A stretch of 64,000 nt of DNA, taken from the NCBI GenBank assembly GCA_902800395.1, contig CADCEC010000006.1, positions 55,223 to 119,222 on the forward strand, given 5' to 3'. The DNA is from an uncultured Bacteroidota bacterium. GTDB taxonomy: Bacteria; Bacteroidota; Bacteroidia; Bacteroidales; P3. The position numbers were made by a program, and so were the translations under genes. Shown one piece after another: positions 48,673 through 57,700 of this stretch. The notes under the pieces are model-generated. The model did not search any database, was not told the origin of the DNA, and saw only the letters and a list, made by a program, of their open reading frames with translations. How positions within the stretch are numbered: position 1 is the stretch's first letter; each line of letters begins with the position of its first letter.

Positions 48673-48704
48673 CTTATCTCCTTATCTCCAGACTCCTTAT
48701 CTCC
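48673..48704 (-). repeat. Quartet microrepeat, CTTATCTC-type octamer x4, at the permease stop
   Basis: Plus strand: CTTATCTC, CTTATCTC, CAGACTCC, TTATCTCC; the permease stop codon begins in the last base. Homologous to the clpP array. Confidence 0.9.
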
Positions 48705-49747
48705 TAATACTTTTTCTTGCTTTTGTACAACAGGTAGATGAACAGCGGGGCTCCCACCATCGAGGTGAGGCTACCCACGGGCAACTCGCCGGGACGCAGC
48801 ACCGTGCGTGCCAGGGTGTCGCACACCAGCACGAAGAGGGCGCCGCAGAGCATCGAGTAGGGCACCACCTTGCGGTTGTCGGCCCCCACCACCAGCCTCA
48901 CGGCATGCGGCACTATCAGTCCTACGAAACCTATCACGCCGCAGGAACTCACGGCAAAAGCCACCATCAAGGTGGTGAAGAGCAGCAGCACACGCTTCAC
49001 CTTCTCCACTTCCACACCCATGCTCTTAGCGGCCTCGCTGCCAGCCAGCAGGAGGTTGAGGTCGCGCGAGTACCACAGCACCACGCCGATGCCCACCGCC
49101 GCCACCGGCAGCATTACCTCCACATCCTCCCACGAGATTCTCGAGGGGTCGAAGCTGCCCATGGTCCAGAAGATGATGTCGTCCATCTTCTCGTGGTTCA
49201 TCACCATGAGGAACGAGATGATGGCCGAGATGAGCAGGGTGAAGCAGACGCCTGTCAGCAACAACGTGGTGGTATGCATGCGGTTGCCGATGGAGGCAAT
49301 CTTGTAGATGAGCAGCACCGTGAGTAGCGCCGTCGCCAGCGCCAGCCCGCTCACGCCCCATTGGATGGCACCCCATCCCAGCAGGATGGCCACGGCAGCA
49401 CCCAGCGAGGCGCCACTCGAGACGCCCAGCACATAGGGGTCCGTCAGCGGATTGCGGAAGATGCTCTGATAGGCCGCACCACATACGCTCAGCACGCCGC
49501 CCACCAGCACACACATGAGTATCCTTGGCAGTCGCAGCTGGACGAAGAACCACAAGGTTCGCAGTTCGGCGGTATCGATGTTTTCCTTCCCAAAGCATTG
49601 TCCAACCCACAATTTGAATTCCTTGTACAAATCCTCGGCGTTGATATCGACGGCACCGACAAGGCTGCTACCCACAATGGTGGCCAGCAGCAGCACTACA
49701 AGCACCACCACAACCCACGGGTTCAGAATATGTTTTTGAGGGTTCAA
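48704..49747 (-). CDS. FecCD-type ABC transporter permease (iron/siderophore/cobalamin)
   Basis: 347 residues, about ten membrane helices. Family blocks: LRLPRILMCVLVGGVLSVCGAAYQSIFRNPLTDPYVLGVSSGASLGA and GFVGLIVPHAVRLVVGADNRKVVP. Inner-membrane importer of a metal chelate. A charged loop after the first helix (NAEDLYKEFKLWVGQCFGKENIDTAE) is longer than usual. Overlaps dapB by 4 bp, so transport and lysine/peptidoglycan genes share a transcript. Confidence 0.94.
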   Translation of the reverse strand: MNPQKHILNPWVVVVLVVLLLATIVGSSLVGAVDINAEDLYKEFKLWVGQCFGKENIDTAELRTLWFFVQLRLPRILMCVLVGGVLSVCGAAYQSIFRNPLTDPYVLGVSSGASLGAAVAILLGWGAIQWGVSGLALATALLTVLLIYKIASIGNRMHTTTLLLTGVCFTLLISAIISFLMVMNHEKMDDIIFWTMGSFDPSRISWEDVEVMLPVAAVGIGVVLWYSRDLNLLLAGSEAAKSMGVEVEKVKRVLLLFTTLMVAFAVSSCGVIGFVGLIVPHAVRLVVGADNRKVVPYSMLCGALFVLVCDTLARTVLRPGELPVGSLTSMVGAPLFIYLLYKSKKKY

Positions 49748-50445
49748 CTGAGGATGTCTTTCATGGTGTATACTCCAGGTTCAGCTTTCGCCAAAAACTC
49801 GGCTGCCAGCACAGCACCCAGAGCCAGCCCCTTGCGGCTGTGAGCCTCGTGAGTCAAGGTGATGGTATCTATCTCGCTGTCGTAGACCACGGTATGTGTC
49901 CCCGGCACCTCGCCCTCGCGGTACGACGTGATGGGCACACTTTCCACTTTTCGCTTTCCGCTTTCCACTATCTGTTCCTGCAGCGTGATAGCTGTGCCGC
50001 TGGGGGCATCGAGTTTGTGGATATGGTGGGTCTCGCTGATGGAGACCTTGTAGTCCTCCCGGCCACACATCAGCTTGGCTAGCCGCTCATTCAGGGCAAA
50101 CATGATGTTCATGCCGATACTGAAGTTGGTGGCCGTGAAGAGGCGTCCGCCGCGAGCTTTGCATTCGGCGACAACCTTTTCATAATCAGCATACCATCCA
50201 GTAGTGCCGCACACTACTGGCAGTCCCGTCTCAAAGCAGCGCAGCATATTGCCCACCGCTGTTGCCGGCGTGGTGAATTCAATGGCCACATCCGGCCTCT
50301 TTCCACTTTCCACTTTCCACTTTCCACTTTCTATGGGCCAAGGGTCGTCCTTGTCAATCTTCATGGTGACCTCATGCCCCCGCTCAGCGGCCAGCGCCTC
50401 GATGGCGTGACCCATCTTACCGTATCCTATCAGTGCTATCTTCAT
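49744..50445 (-). CDS. dapB: 4-hydroxy-tetrahydrodipicolinate reductase, with two repeat inserts
   Basis: 233 residues. NAD(P)H-dependent step to diaminopimelate and lysine. Motifs: IALIGYGKMGHAIE, VAIEFTTPATAVGN, GTTGWY, ATNFSIGMNIMF, the catalytic SISETHHIHKLDAPSGTA, and the closing EAHSRKGLALGAVLAA. Two GTGGAAA-type quartets are in frame in variable loops: IESGKWKVESGKR (50300-50327) before DVAIEF, and IVESGKRKVES (49941-49968) after the catalytic motif. Core residues are intact. First gene of the fec-type operon. Confidence 0.95.
   Translation of the reverse strand: MKIALIGYGKMGHAIEALAAERGHEVTMKIDKDDPWPIESGKWKVESGKRPDVAIEFTTPATAVGNMLRCFETGLPVVCGTTGWYADYEKVVAECKARGGRLFTATNFSIGMNIMFALNERLAKLMCGREDYKVSISETHHIHKLDAPSGTAITLQEQIVESGKRKVESVPITSYREGEVPGTHTVVYDSEIDTITLTHEAHSRKGLALGAVLAAEFLAKAEPGVYTMKDILS
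49941..49968 (-). repeat. Quartet microrepeat, GTGGAAA type x4 (decayed), dapB second insert
   Basis: Plus strand: TTTCCAC, TTTTCGC, TTTCCGC, TTTCCAC. Encodes VESGKRKVES on the coding strand. Confidence 0.9.
50300..50327 (-). repeat. Quartet microrepeat, GTGGAAA x4, dapB first insert
   Basis: Plus strand: TTTCCAC four times exactly. Encodes ESGKWKVESG on the coding strand. Confidence 0.95.
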
Positions 50446-50471
50446 ATCGATCTCTTTTCAAAAAGAAACTG

Positions 50472-50479
50472 CAAAGATA
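50472..50479 (-). promoter_or_regulatory. Bacteroidetes -7 box for the dapB operon
   Basis: TATCTTTG on the minus strand, 27 bp before the dapB ATG. Confidence 0.75.
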
Positions 50480-50535
50480 CGCACTTTTTCGGGAACGACC
50501 AAATTTATTCTTTTATTAATTCTTAATTTTTTTCG

Positions 50536-50543
50536 TATCTTTG
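50536..50543 (+). promoter_or_regulatory. Bacteroidetes -7 box for ribBA
   Basis: TATCTTTG, 29 bp before the ribBA ATG; divergent from the dapB promoter. No FMN riboswitch is visible in the short leader. Confidence 0.75.
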
Positions 50544-50572
50544 CACCGAGAAAAAACTGACGATATACTGCT

Positions 50573-51784
50573 ATGGAATTTAAACTCAACACTATAGAAG
50601 AGGCTATCGAAGACTTCCGCGAGGGTAAGTTTGTGATTGTCGTCGACGACGAGGACCGCGAGAATGAGGGCGACTTCATCATGGCTGCCGAGAAGATAAC
50701 TCCTGAGCATGTCAACTTCATGCTGAAGAACGGCCGCGGCGTGCTCTGCGCCCCCATCACCGAGCAGCGCTGCCACGAGCTGCAGCTCGACATGCAGGTG
50801 CACGACAACACCTCGCTCCTCGGCACCCCCTTCACCGTTACCGTTGATAATCTGGAAGACGGCTGCACCACGGGCGTCAGCATGCACGACCGCGCCAGCA
50901 CTATCCGCGCCCTCGCCGACCCCAAGACCAAGGCCGACCAGCTGGGACGTCCCGGCCATATCAACCCCCTGCGCGCCCGCAACGGCGGCGTGCTCGTGCG
51001 TGCCGGCCACACCGAGGCGGCTGTCGACCTGGCACGCCTCGCCGGTCTCTATCCTGCCGGCGCACTCATTGAGATTATCAACGACGACGGCACCATGGCC
51101 CGCATGCCACAGCTGCAGGAGGTGGCCAAGCGCTTCGGCCTCAAAATCGTCACCATCAAAGACCTCATCGCCTACCGCATCGCCCACGAGACCCTCATCC
51201 GCAAAGAGCAGGAGGTGTTCCTGCCCACGCAGTGGGGCAACTTCCAGCTTATCGCCTACACCCAGCTCGATAACGGCACCACCCACATGGTGCTCAAAAA
51301 GGGCGAGTGGGAGGAGGGCGAGCCCATCCTGGTGCGTGTCCACTCCAGTTGCGCCACAGGCGACATCTTCGGCAGCTGCAAGTGCGACTGCGGCGACCAG
51401 CTGCACCACGCCATGGAGATGATCGAGAAAGAGGGCAAAGGACTCATCGCCTACATGAGCCAGGAGGGTCGCGGCATCGGCTTGGTCAACAAGCTGAAAG
51501 CCTACCACCTGCAGGAGATGGGTCTCGACACCGTCGACGCCAACCTCAAGCTGGGCTTTAAGGCCGACGAGCGCGACTACGGCATCGGCGCCCAGATATT
51601 GCGCGACCAGAAGGTCACCAAGATGCGCCTCATCACCAACAACCCCGTGAAGCGCACCGGCCTCGAAGGCTACGGTCTCGAAGTCACCGAGATTGTCCCC
51701 ATCGTCATCGAGCCCAACAAATACAACGAGCGGTACCTCAAAACCAAGCAGGATCGCATGGGGCACAAACTCCACTTGAAATAA
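50573..51784 (+). CDS. ribBA: Bifunctional DHBP synthase / GTP cyclohydrolase II
   Basis: 403 residues. The N-terminal half (about 1-200) is 3,4-dihydroxy-2-butanone 4-phosphate synthase: [46 protein letters not shown]. The C-terminal half (about 205-400) is GTP cyclohydrolase [24 protein letters not shown] with the zinc cysteines, [13 protein letters not shown] and [29 protein letters not shown]. It provides both precursors of riboflavin. The other rib genes are elsewhere. Ends in a bidirectional terminator. Confidence 0.97.
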   Translation: MEFKLNTIEEAIEDFREGKFVIVVDDEDRENEGDFIMAAEKITPEHVNFMLKNGRGVLCAPITEQRCHELQLDMQVHDNTSLLGTPFTVTVDNLEDGCTTGVSMHDRASTIRALADPKTKADQLGRPGHINPLRARNGGVLVRAGHTEAAVDLARLAGLYPAGALIEIINDDGTMARMPQLQEVAKRFGLKIVTIKDLIAYRIAHETLIRKEQEVFLPTQWGNFQLIAYTQLDNGTTHMVLKKGEWEEGEPILVRVHSSCATGDIFGSCKCDCGDQLHHAMEMIEKEGKGLIAYMSQEGRGIGLVNKLKAYHLQEMGLDTVDANLKLGFKADERDYGIGAQILRDQKVTKMRLITNNPVKRTGLEGYGLEVTEIVPIVIEPNKYNERYLKTKQDRMGHKLHLK

Positions 51785-51790
51785 AAAATG

Positions 51791-51812
51791 AAGGCGTCTT
51801 TCGAGACGCCTT
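51791..51812. terminator. Bidirectional intrinsic terminator between ribBA and the metal operon
   Basis: Stem AAGGCGTCT / AGACGCCTT with a UUCG-type tetraloop; T-rich on the plus side and a run of A (T on the minus strand) on the other. It serves both convergent genes. Confidence 0.9.
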
Positions 51813-51815
51813 CTT

Positions 51816-52121
51816 TCATTTCTTCTCCTTTTCTTTCGGCTTGTCGGAGACGACCTTGGTGTCGTAACCGATTTCCTTCATGGCGGCTTGGAGTTTCTTC
51901 ACGTCGGTCTTCGTGCCGTCGTAGGTCACCGTGACGGTCTGCTCCTTGATGCTGGTCTCGATTTTCTTGACGCCGCTTTCGAAGCGGAGGTTCTTCTTGA
52001 TTTTGTTCTCGCAGCTCTCGCAGTGCATCTGCGGTGTGGGGGTCATGACGAGCACGCGGAGGTCTTTTGAACCAGCCAGCAGTAGGAGGCTGGAGAGGAG
52101 GATTAAAAGGGTCTGTTTCAT
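51816..52121 (-). CDS. Secreted heavy-metal-associated (HMA) domain protein
   Basis: 101 residues. N-terminal signal sequence (LLILLSSLLLLAGS), then one HMA fold: TPTPQMHCESCENKIKKNLRFESGVKKIETSIKEQTVTVTYDG with the CxxC metal site in MHCESC. A short Lys/Glu tail ends it. Binds Cu(I) or a similar ion in the periplasm. Last gene of the operon with the TonB receptor and the HYC_CC_PP-like protein. Confidence 0.92.
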   Translation of the reverse strand: MKQTLLILLSSLLLLAGSKDLRVLVMTPTPQMHCESCENKIKKNLRFESGVKKIETSIKEQTVTVTYDGTKTDVKKLQAAMKEIGYDTKVVSDKPKEKEKK

Positions 52122-52154
52122 AATCTGCTTATTTTTTTCTGTTATTATTCTTTT

Positions 52155-54131
52155 TTAAAGGTTCAGCCGGATGCCGGCGTAGCCCATGATGCCGTGGACG
52201 GGGCCCCAAACGAGGGTGGGGTCGAAGGTCGACGACCAGGGGTTGGCGGCGTTGACGACGGGATTCTTCTGACGGTAATTGGTGAGGTTCTCACCGCCGA
52301 CATAGAGGGAGAAGTGGCGGAACTCGCGCGTCAGCTGCAGGTTGACCTGCGGGTAGGCGGGGAACTCCTCGCCAGAGACCAGCGCGCCGTTCTCGTCGAG
52401 GTAGTCGGGGATGCGGCCACCGCCGTTGAGCTGCAGCGTGAGGTCCACCTGCCAGAGAGCCAGCATGGGCTTCCAACTCAGCGTGATGAGTCCTTTGTAG
52501 CGGCTCTGCAGCGGCTTCTCCATCAACACGCCGCCATAAGTGCAGCGCACATAGTTGTAACGGAAAGCAGCTAGGAGGTTGAGGTCTTCGGTGAGGTCGT
52601 AGTTGGCGTCGACCTGAAGGGTGTGTGAGTAGGAGCTGCCGTTAAGGTTATCAATGATAATCTTGGTGGGGTCGCTGTCGTAGTCGACCACAGCTTGGTT
52701 GATGAAGTCGGTGTAGTAGTATTCGGCGTTGAGGGTCAGCGTGCGGTCACTCACAGGGATATAGAAGGAGAGGCTGGCGCCGCTGTTCCAGGCTTCCTCC
52801 TGCCTGAGGTCGCCGAGGGTGAGGGTGCGGCCAGAAGTGAGGAGGTAGTGGTTCTCGGCGAGGGCATGGGGTGTGCGGTAGCCTTTGCCGACGGAGGCAC
52901 GCAGCGACATCCAGTCGAAGGGCACCCATTTTACATGCATGCGGGGCGTGAGGTAGGTGCGGTCGTAGAGCGTGCTGTGGTCGGCACGCAGACCCGCCAT
53001 CACGGTGAGGTGATAGCTGGGCTTGAAGGTGTATTGAGCATACGCCCCTGGCGTATATTCAGTTAATAGATTAGAGTTAATAGATAATAGTTTTTCATCG
53101 AGGCGGTCGAGGTTGAAGCTGAGACCGGTGGAGAGGTTGTGGATGTCGTTGAAGTCGTGTTCCAGCACCAGCTGGGCGTTGAGGCTGCCCTGCTTGTCGC
53201 CATATTCCTTGATGCCGAAGGTGCCGTCGAAATTATAGAGGCTGCCGGTGGCCAAGAAGGCAAGATTGGTGTTGTGGTCGCGGTCGAGGAGGAGGGCATG
53301 CTTCATATAGGCATCCAGACGGTTGGCCTCGGTCATCACCATGTAGGGATTGGCAGAAGTGTCGTCCATCTGACCGCCCTCACGGTTCTCGTGGAGATAG
53401 CCGAAGCCGGCATGCATGATGTAGCGTCCCTTCTGGTATTTCCAGCGGTTCTGCACATGCCACTGCTCTACCGCCGGCGCATCCTGCCAGCCGTCGCCGT
53501 CCTCATCCATGTGCATGAAATCCTTCTCGAAATGCGCCAGCACCTCGGTGCTGAGGTGATGGTTGAGGTGGACGTTGCCCATCACGTTGGCCTCGGCCTT
53601 GAGGCGGCTGTCGCCATAGACGTTGACCTGCAGGGCGGGGTCGTCCTCGGGCTTGAGGTATTCAACGTTGATTTGGCCGGTGATGCTCTGTGGGCCGTTC
53701 TTGACGCTCGAAGCGCCCTTGCTCACCGAGATGCTCTTCATCCAGGCTCCCGGCACATAGCCCAGTTGGTAGGGCATCGCGGCACCGAGGGTGACAGGCA
53801 GGTTCTCCAGCAGCATCTGGACGTATTGGCCGCTGAGACCCAGCAGTTTGATTTGACGGGCTCCGACAGCCGCATCATTGTAGTTCACGTCGACCGAGGG
53901 ATTGGTGATAAAACTCTCGCCGAGGTTGCAGCAGGCGGCACGGAAAAGCTCGTCCTGCCCTATCTCAAGGCCGTTGACGGCACCGCCGAGACGCGACACG
54001 CCTTCACTCTTACGCTGCTGGATGGAGACCTCCTCCAGCGTTTTGGTCTTGTTCTGTGAGGTGTCGGACTGCGCTCCGACATTTGCGGCTACCAGCACCA
54101 TAAGGCTGGCAGCAAAAAATCTTTTTATCAT
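52155..54131 (-). CDS. TonB-dependent receptor, probably metal-linked
   Basis: 658 residues. Signal peptide to VGAQ (about 20); plug domain (LEEVSIQQRKSEGVSRLGG ... GSRQIKLLGLSGQYVQMLLENLPV ... GASSVKNGPQSITGQINVEYLKP, about 30-170); then a 22-strand barrel ending in GIRLNL with a hydrophobic C-terminal residue. Lacks the carboxypeptidase-like N-domain of SusC types, so it is a classical metal or siderophore receptor. Cys-Cys in the plug (FRAACCNLGES) is unusual. An AGTTAAT-type quartet (53061-53088) encodes LLSINSNLL in an extracellular-loop position. Partners on both sides bind metals. Confidence 0.92.
   Translation of the reverse strand: MIKRFFAASLMVLVAANVGAQSDTSQNKTKTLEEVSIQQRKSEGVSRLGGAVNGLEIGQDELFRAACCNLGESFITNPSVDVNYNDAAVGARQIKLLGLSGQYVQMLLENLPVTLGAAMPYQLGYVPGAWMKSISVSKGASSVKNGPQSITGQINVEYLKPEDDPALQVNVYGDSRLKAEANVMGNVHLNHHLSTEVLAHFEKDFMHMDEDGDGWQDAPAVEQWHVQNRWKYQKGRYIMHAGFGYLHENREGGQMDDTSANPYMVMTEANRLDAYMKHALLLDRDHNTNLAFLATGSLYNFDGTFGIKEYGDKQGSLNAQLVLEHDFNDIHNLSTGLSFNLDRLDEKLLSINSNLLTEYTPGAYAQYTFKPSYHLTVMAGLRADHSTLYDRTYLTPRMHVKWVPFDWMSLRASVGKGYRTPHALAENHYLLTSGRTLTLGDLRQEEAWNSGASLSFYIPVSDRTLTLNAEYYYTDFINQAVVDYDSDPTKIIIDNLNGSSYSHTLQVDANYDLTEDLNLLAAFRYNYVRCTYGGVLMEKPLQSRYKGLITLSWKPMLALWQVDLTLQLNGGGRIPDYLDENGALVSGEEFPAYPQVNLQLTREFRHFSLYVGGENLTNYRQKNPVVNAANPWSSTFDPTLVWGPVHGIMGYAGIRLNL
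53061..53088 (-). repeat. Quartet microrepeat, AGTTAAT-type heptamer x4, in the TonB receptor
   Basis: Plus strand: AGTTAAT, AGATTAG, AGTTAAT, AGATAAT. In frame; same word as the array after yifB. Confidence 0.85.
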
Positions 54132-54132
54132 G

Positions 54133-54202
54133 GATTAAGGGTTTAAAAGTTTGAAAGTTATTAAAATAGTCACTATAGTTACTATAATCACTATAACCAT
54201 AA
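54133..54202. repeat. Octamer and 9-mer quartets upstream of the TonB receptor
   Basis: 54133-54164: GATTAAGG, GTTTAAAA, GTTTGAAA, GTTATTAA. 54167-54202: TAGTCACTA, TAGTTACTA, TAATCACTA, TAACCATAA. Together they fill the gap between the HYC_CC_PP-like gene and the receptor. Confidence 0.8.
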
Positions 54203-54212
54203 TAACTTCCAA

Positions 54213-54572
54213 TCAAACCCTCAACACGGCCACCGTCTGCGCCAGTCCTCCTGGAGGGGCCAAAGCAGAACTACAGTAACTATAGCCACTATAGTCACTA
54301 TCAATAGAGGGAGCCGTCGGAGGAATCACCGCAAACAGCACCGGCAGCACAGGCAGGTCGAGGCTGGCGGTCATCGTCGGCACATAGTCAGACAGTTGCA
54401 TCGATTTCACCGTCATGCAGCCGCCCTCATCGGGGCAGCAGGTGCCGTCGGTCGGCAATGCCAACGAGATTTTCCCTGTGCACGAACATTTCTCCAACGA
54501 CACTCCAGATGTTCCCAAGAGTATCATTGTCAGCATGATGACGGAGAGAAATATGTTCGTTGCACGCTTCAT
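54213..54572 (-). CDS. Small HYC_CC_PP-like cysteine-rich secreted protein
   Basis: 119 residues from ATG 54572. Signal sequence (NIFLSVIMLTMILLGTSG), then EKCSCTGKISLALPTDGTCCPDEGGCM: the spacing of single Cys, Cys-Cys and Cys fits the HYC_CC_PP family often found beside metal receptors in Bacteroidetes, though the HYC triplet is replaced by CSC. Near the end, DSDYSGYSYCSS is encoded by a 9-bp quartet (54271-54306). The C-terminus (PPGGLAQTVAVLRV) is hydrophobic. The promoter box ends only 8 bp before the ATG, implying an almost leaderless mRNA. First gene of the metal operon. Confidence 0.7.
   Translation of the reverse strand: MKRATNIFLSVIMLTMILLGTSGVSLEKCSCTGKISLALPTDGTCCPDEGGCMTVKSMQLSDYVPTMTASLDLPVLPVLFAVIPPTAPSIDSDYSGYSYCSSALAPPGGLAQTVAVLRV
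54271..54306 (-). repeat. Quartet microrepeat, CTATAGTCA-type 9-mer x4, inside the HYC_CC_PP-like gene
   Basis: Plus strand: CTACAGTAA, CTATAGCCA, CTATAGTCA, CTATCAATA. In frame; same word family as the intergenic array at 54167. Confidence 0.85.
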
Positions 54573-54580
54573 TTCGGTGG

Positions 54581-54588
54581 CAAAAATA
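54581..54588 (-). promoter_or_regulatory. Bacteroidetes -7 box for the metal operon
   Basis: TATTTTTG on the minus strand, ending 8 bp before the ATG at 54572. Confidence 0.65.
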
Positions 54589-54756
54589 CGAAACCCTTCC
54601 GACATACAGAATTAAAAAATGTTAAAATTTGACCCAAAAACGGCACCTTTTCGTCTTTATAGTGAAAAGGAAAAATTTCAACCGAGGCAGCGTTTCCACA
54701 TAAAATGCCGTCTATCGGGGTAAAAAAGGAGTTGTTAACCATTAAAATATAAAACA

Positions 54757-57700
54757 ATGAAAAAGTCTGCCATCCTCTTTCTAGCGACCCTGATGTTGCT
54801 AATGGTCAGTAATGTAAAAGCACAGTCCACCGACACCATCCTTATTGGTGACACCACGAACATGGTGATGGGAGGCACCAACCTGCCTTATCAGTCATTC
54901 TCCAGTTCCTACACCCAAGAAATGGTGTTAGCCAGCGAGCTGAACGGTCCAGCCATGATTACCGGCCTCGACCTCTACTGCGGCAACGGCGGCATAGGCC
55001 GCCAGTGTACCATCTATCTGGCCAACACCTACCTGTCGCGGCTGGACTCTTTTGTCCCTTACGGCGCGATGTTCCAGCAGGTGGTCGTGGACACCCTCGG
55101 CCAGGAAGATGGATGGAACCACTTCGAGTTCAGCACTCCGTTTTATTATACAGGGTTTGGCAACCTCGTGGTGGCGTTCGACAGCCCATGGGCCATGGGC
55201 GGTGGCGACTATTATTGTGATTATTCGCAGACTATTTCGAGGTATGCAGGCATCAATCTGACCTATCTTACCCCCACCTTCCCCACCACTGTCACTACCT
55301 ATCGAAACATTATGCGGCTGCATACTCAGCCTGTCCCCGCCCCTGTTTCCACCTGTCCTGCACCCTCGGTGCTGGTGGATGCCGTGGGCTCCACAGAGGT
55401 GAATGTACGGATTCCCGGCGGCAGCAACCTCTTGTGGACTGTGGAGTGTATCACCGACGGTGACGGAGCTTGGCAGACGGGAGGCTACGGAACGAGCGAC
55501 ACCACCTACACTATGACGGGTCTCACCCCCAACACCCATTACACCTTCCGCATCACAAACTATTGCACCGACACCTTCTCCACCACGTTCAAGCATATCC
55601 TCACCAACTGTGTCCCTGACACCGTGCCCTACGTCGAAGACTTTGAGGGGTTGTACTTTATGCCTGATTGTATGCGCTCCACGCCGGGCAGTGTCGGCGA
55701 CACTCCGGAATTGGACTGGAGTCACAGCCACAGCGGCATCTGTGGTGTAAAACTCAATGGCGGCACGTTGGTTCTGCCCTCTTTCGATGTGCCTACCGAC
55801 AGTCTCGAGCTCTCCTTCTGGGCCCAGAACGGCACCGTCAATGCCACGCTCAACCTCTACGTGGGCGTCGTCTCCGACCCCCTCGACCCCGCCACCTTCG
55901 TCCCCGTCGACACTATTACCGTACCTCAAAGTTGGATTCCTGTCGTAGTTCGTTTCGACGGCCATCCCGGCATCGCGGGACAGATTGCCATCCGGACGGC
56001 CAATCCTCGTATGACTTATTTCTATATCGATGATATCGAGCTTCACCGCATCACTCCTTGCCAGACCATCATGGCAGTCACTGTCGACCAAATCTCCGAC
56101 ATTTCCGCTATGGTACATTGGGTGGATACCACTGGTATCTACTATGAGGTGGCTTACGGTCCTTCGGGCTTCGCCATCGATTCCACCCATATCGTCACCG
56201 GCATCCACGCAGACAGCCTGCTGCTGAATAGCTTGTTGCCGTATACAGTCTACGATGTCTATGTCCGTTCCTACTGCGGAAATTCCTACACCAACTGGTC
56301 GCCGGTGCACTCGTTCCGCACCTTCTGCAGCCTGCTCGACACGCTGCCCTACACTGAGGATTTCGACAGCTACACGGGCTATCCCCAGGCCTCCAACCTT
56401 CCCTGTTGGCGCGGGCATGTGGATATGAACACCTGTGTGGTGAATCCCGCCGGCGGCGGCCATTCGGGAAACAGGGCGCTACGTTGGGATTGGAGCAGCT
56501 ACGACGCTGCGGTCCAGACTGCTGTCCTGCCGGCCATCAACACAGACCTCCTGCCGCTCAACACCCTGCAACTCTCTTTCTGGGCCAAGAACACGGAGAA
56601 TATCTATCACATGTATGACACCGCCCGCCTGGTGGTGGGTGTCATGACCGACCCCACTGTCGACAGCACCTTCCAACCCATCGACACCATCGTCATCCTC
56701 GGCGACGACTGGTACCGCTACGATGTGCCGCTCAGCGGGACGGGTAATTACATCGCCATCAGGAGCTGCCAAGGTATCGGCACGAGGGAGCAATGGAGAG
56801 CTTTTCTGGACGACATCCTGCTCGACCTGTCGCCCGCCTGCCAGGATGTGACGGGCTTGACTGTCACCGCCCTCACCGCCACCACAGCCACCGTGCGTTG
56901 GGACGGCCAGCCTGAGGGTGTGGTATGGCAGACCTATATCGACACCGACGCCACCGTCACGCCCGAGGCCGACACCACACGCCTCACCAACCCCGAATGC
57001 TCCTTCACCGACCTCACCACCGGGACACCTTACTATGTCTGGGTACGTGCCATCTGCACCCTCAAAAACGACACTTCCCAGTGGGAAGGCCCTCTGCAGG
57101 TGGTGCCAGGCATGTGGAATATGCGCGTCAATAAGAACGACACATTGACCGTGTGCGGCGTGACAGTCTACGACAACGGCGGTGCCGCGGACCACTTCAG
57201 CGCCCAGCACTCCTCGCTGGTCATCATGCCCGACGCTCCGGGCCATCTCGTCAGCATCGGTGGCCATTGCGATATCGGGAGCGTCTCCTCACTGACAATC
57301 TACGACGGTGTAGGTACCTCGGGAACCGTCCTCTGGACCAAGAGTGTCAATAACATGTGGCCCGTCGACTTCGGCCCCGTCGTCTCCGAGACAGGCCCCA
57401 TCACCCTCGCCTTTGAAGGCAACACGTCCTTTAACTATTATAATGATGGCTTCGAGCTGTCGGTCAACTGCATCCCCGACACCTGCATCGTCCACCAGCT
57501 GCGGCTCGACACCGCGGTGGCGGCCACCGACAGCACCCTGGCCCTCACCTGGGAGTGCAACGGCGCTTCGTCCTACGAGGTGGAGTACGGCCCGGTGGAC
57601 TTCTTTGCGGGCACCCTGTTGACGACCACCAACAATAACATTGTCATCACCGGTCTCTCCAGCCTCGACCGCCTCGAGGTGCATGTCCGTAGCCTCTGCG

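Noticed and set aside
54928-56463. 511-codon frame opposite the T9SS adhesin
   Set aside because: Gly/Val/Asp/His-rich shadow of Thr/Ser/Asp codons; the plus strand has signal peptide and sorting domain.
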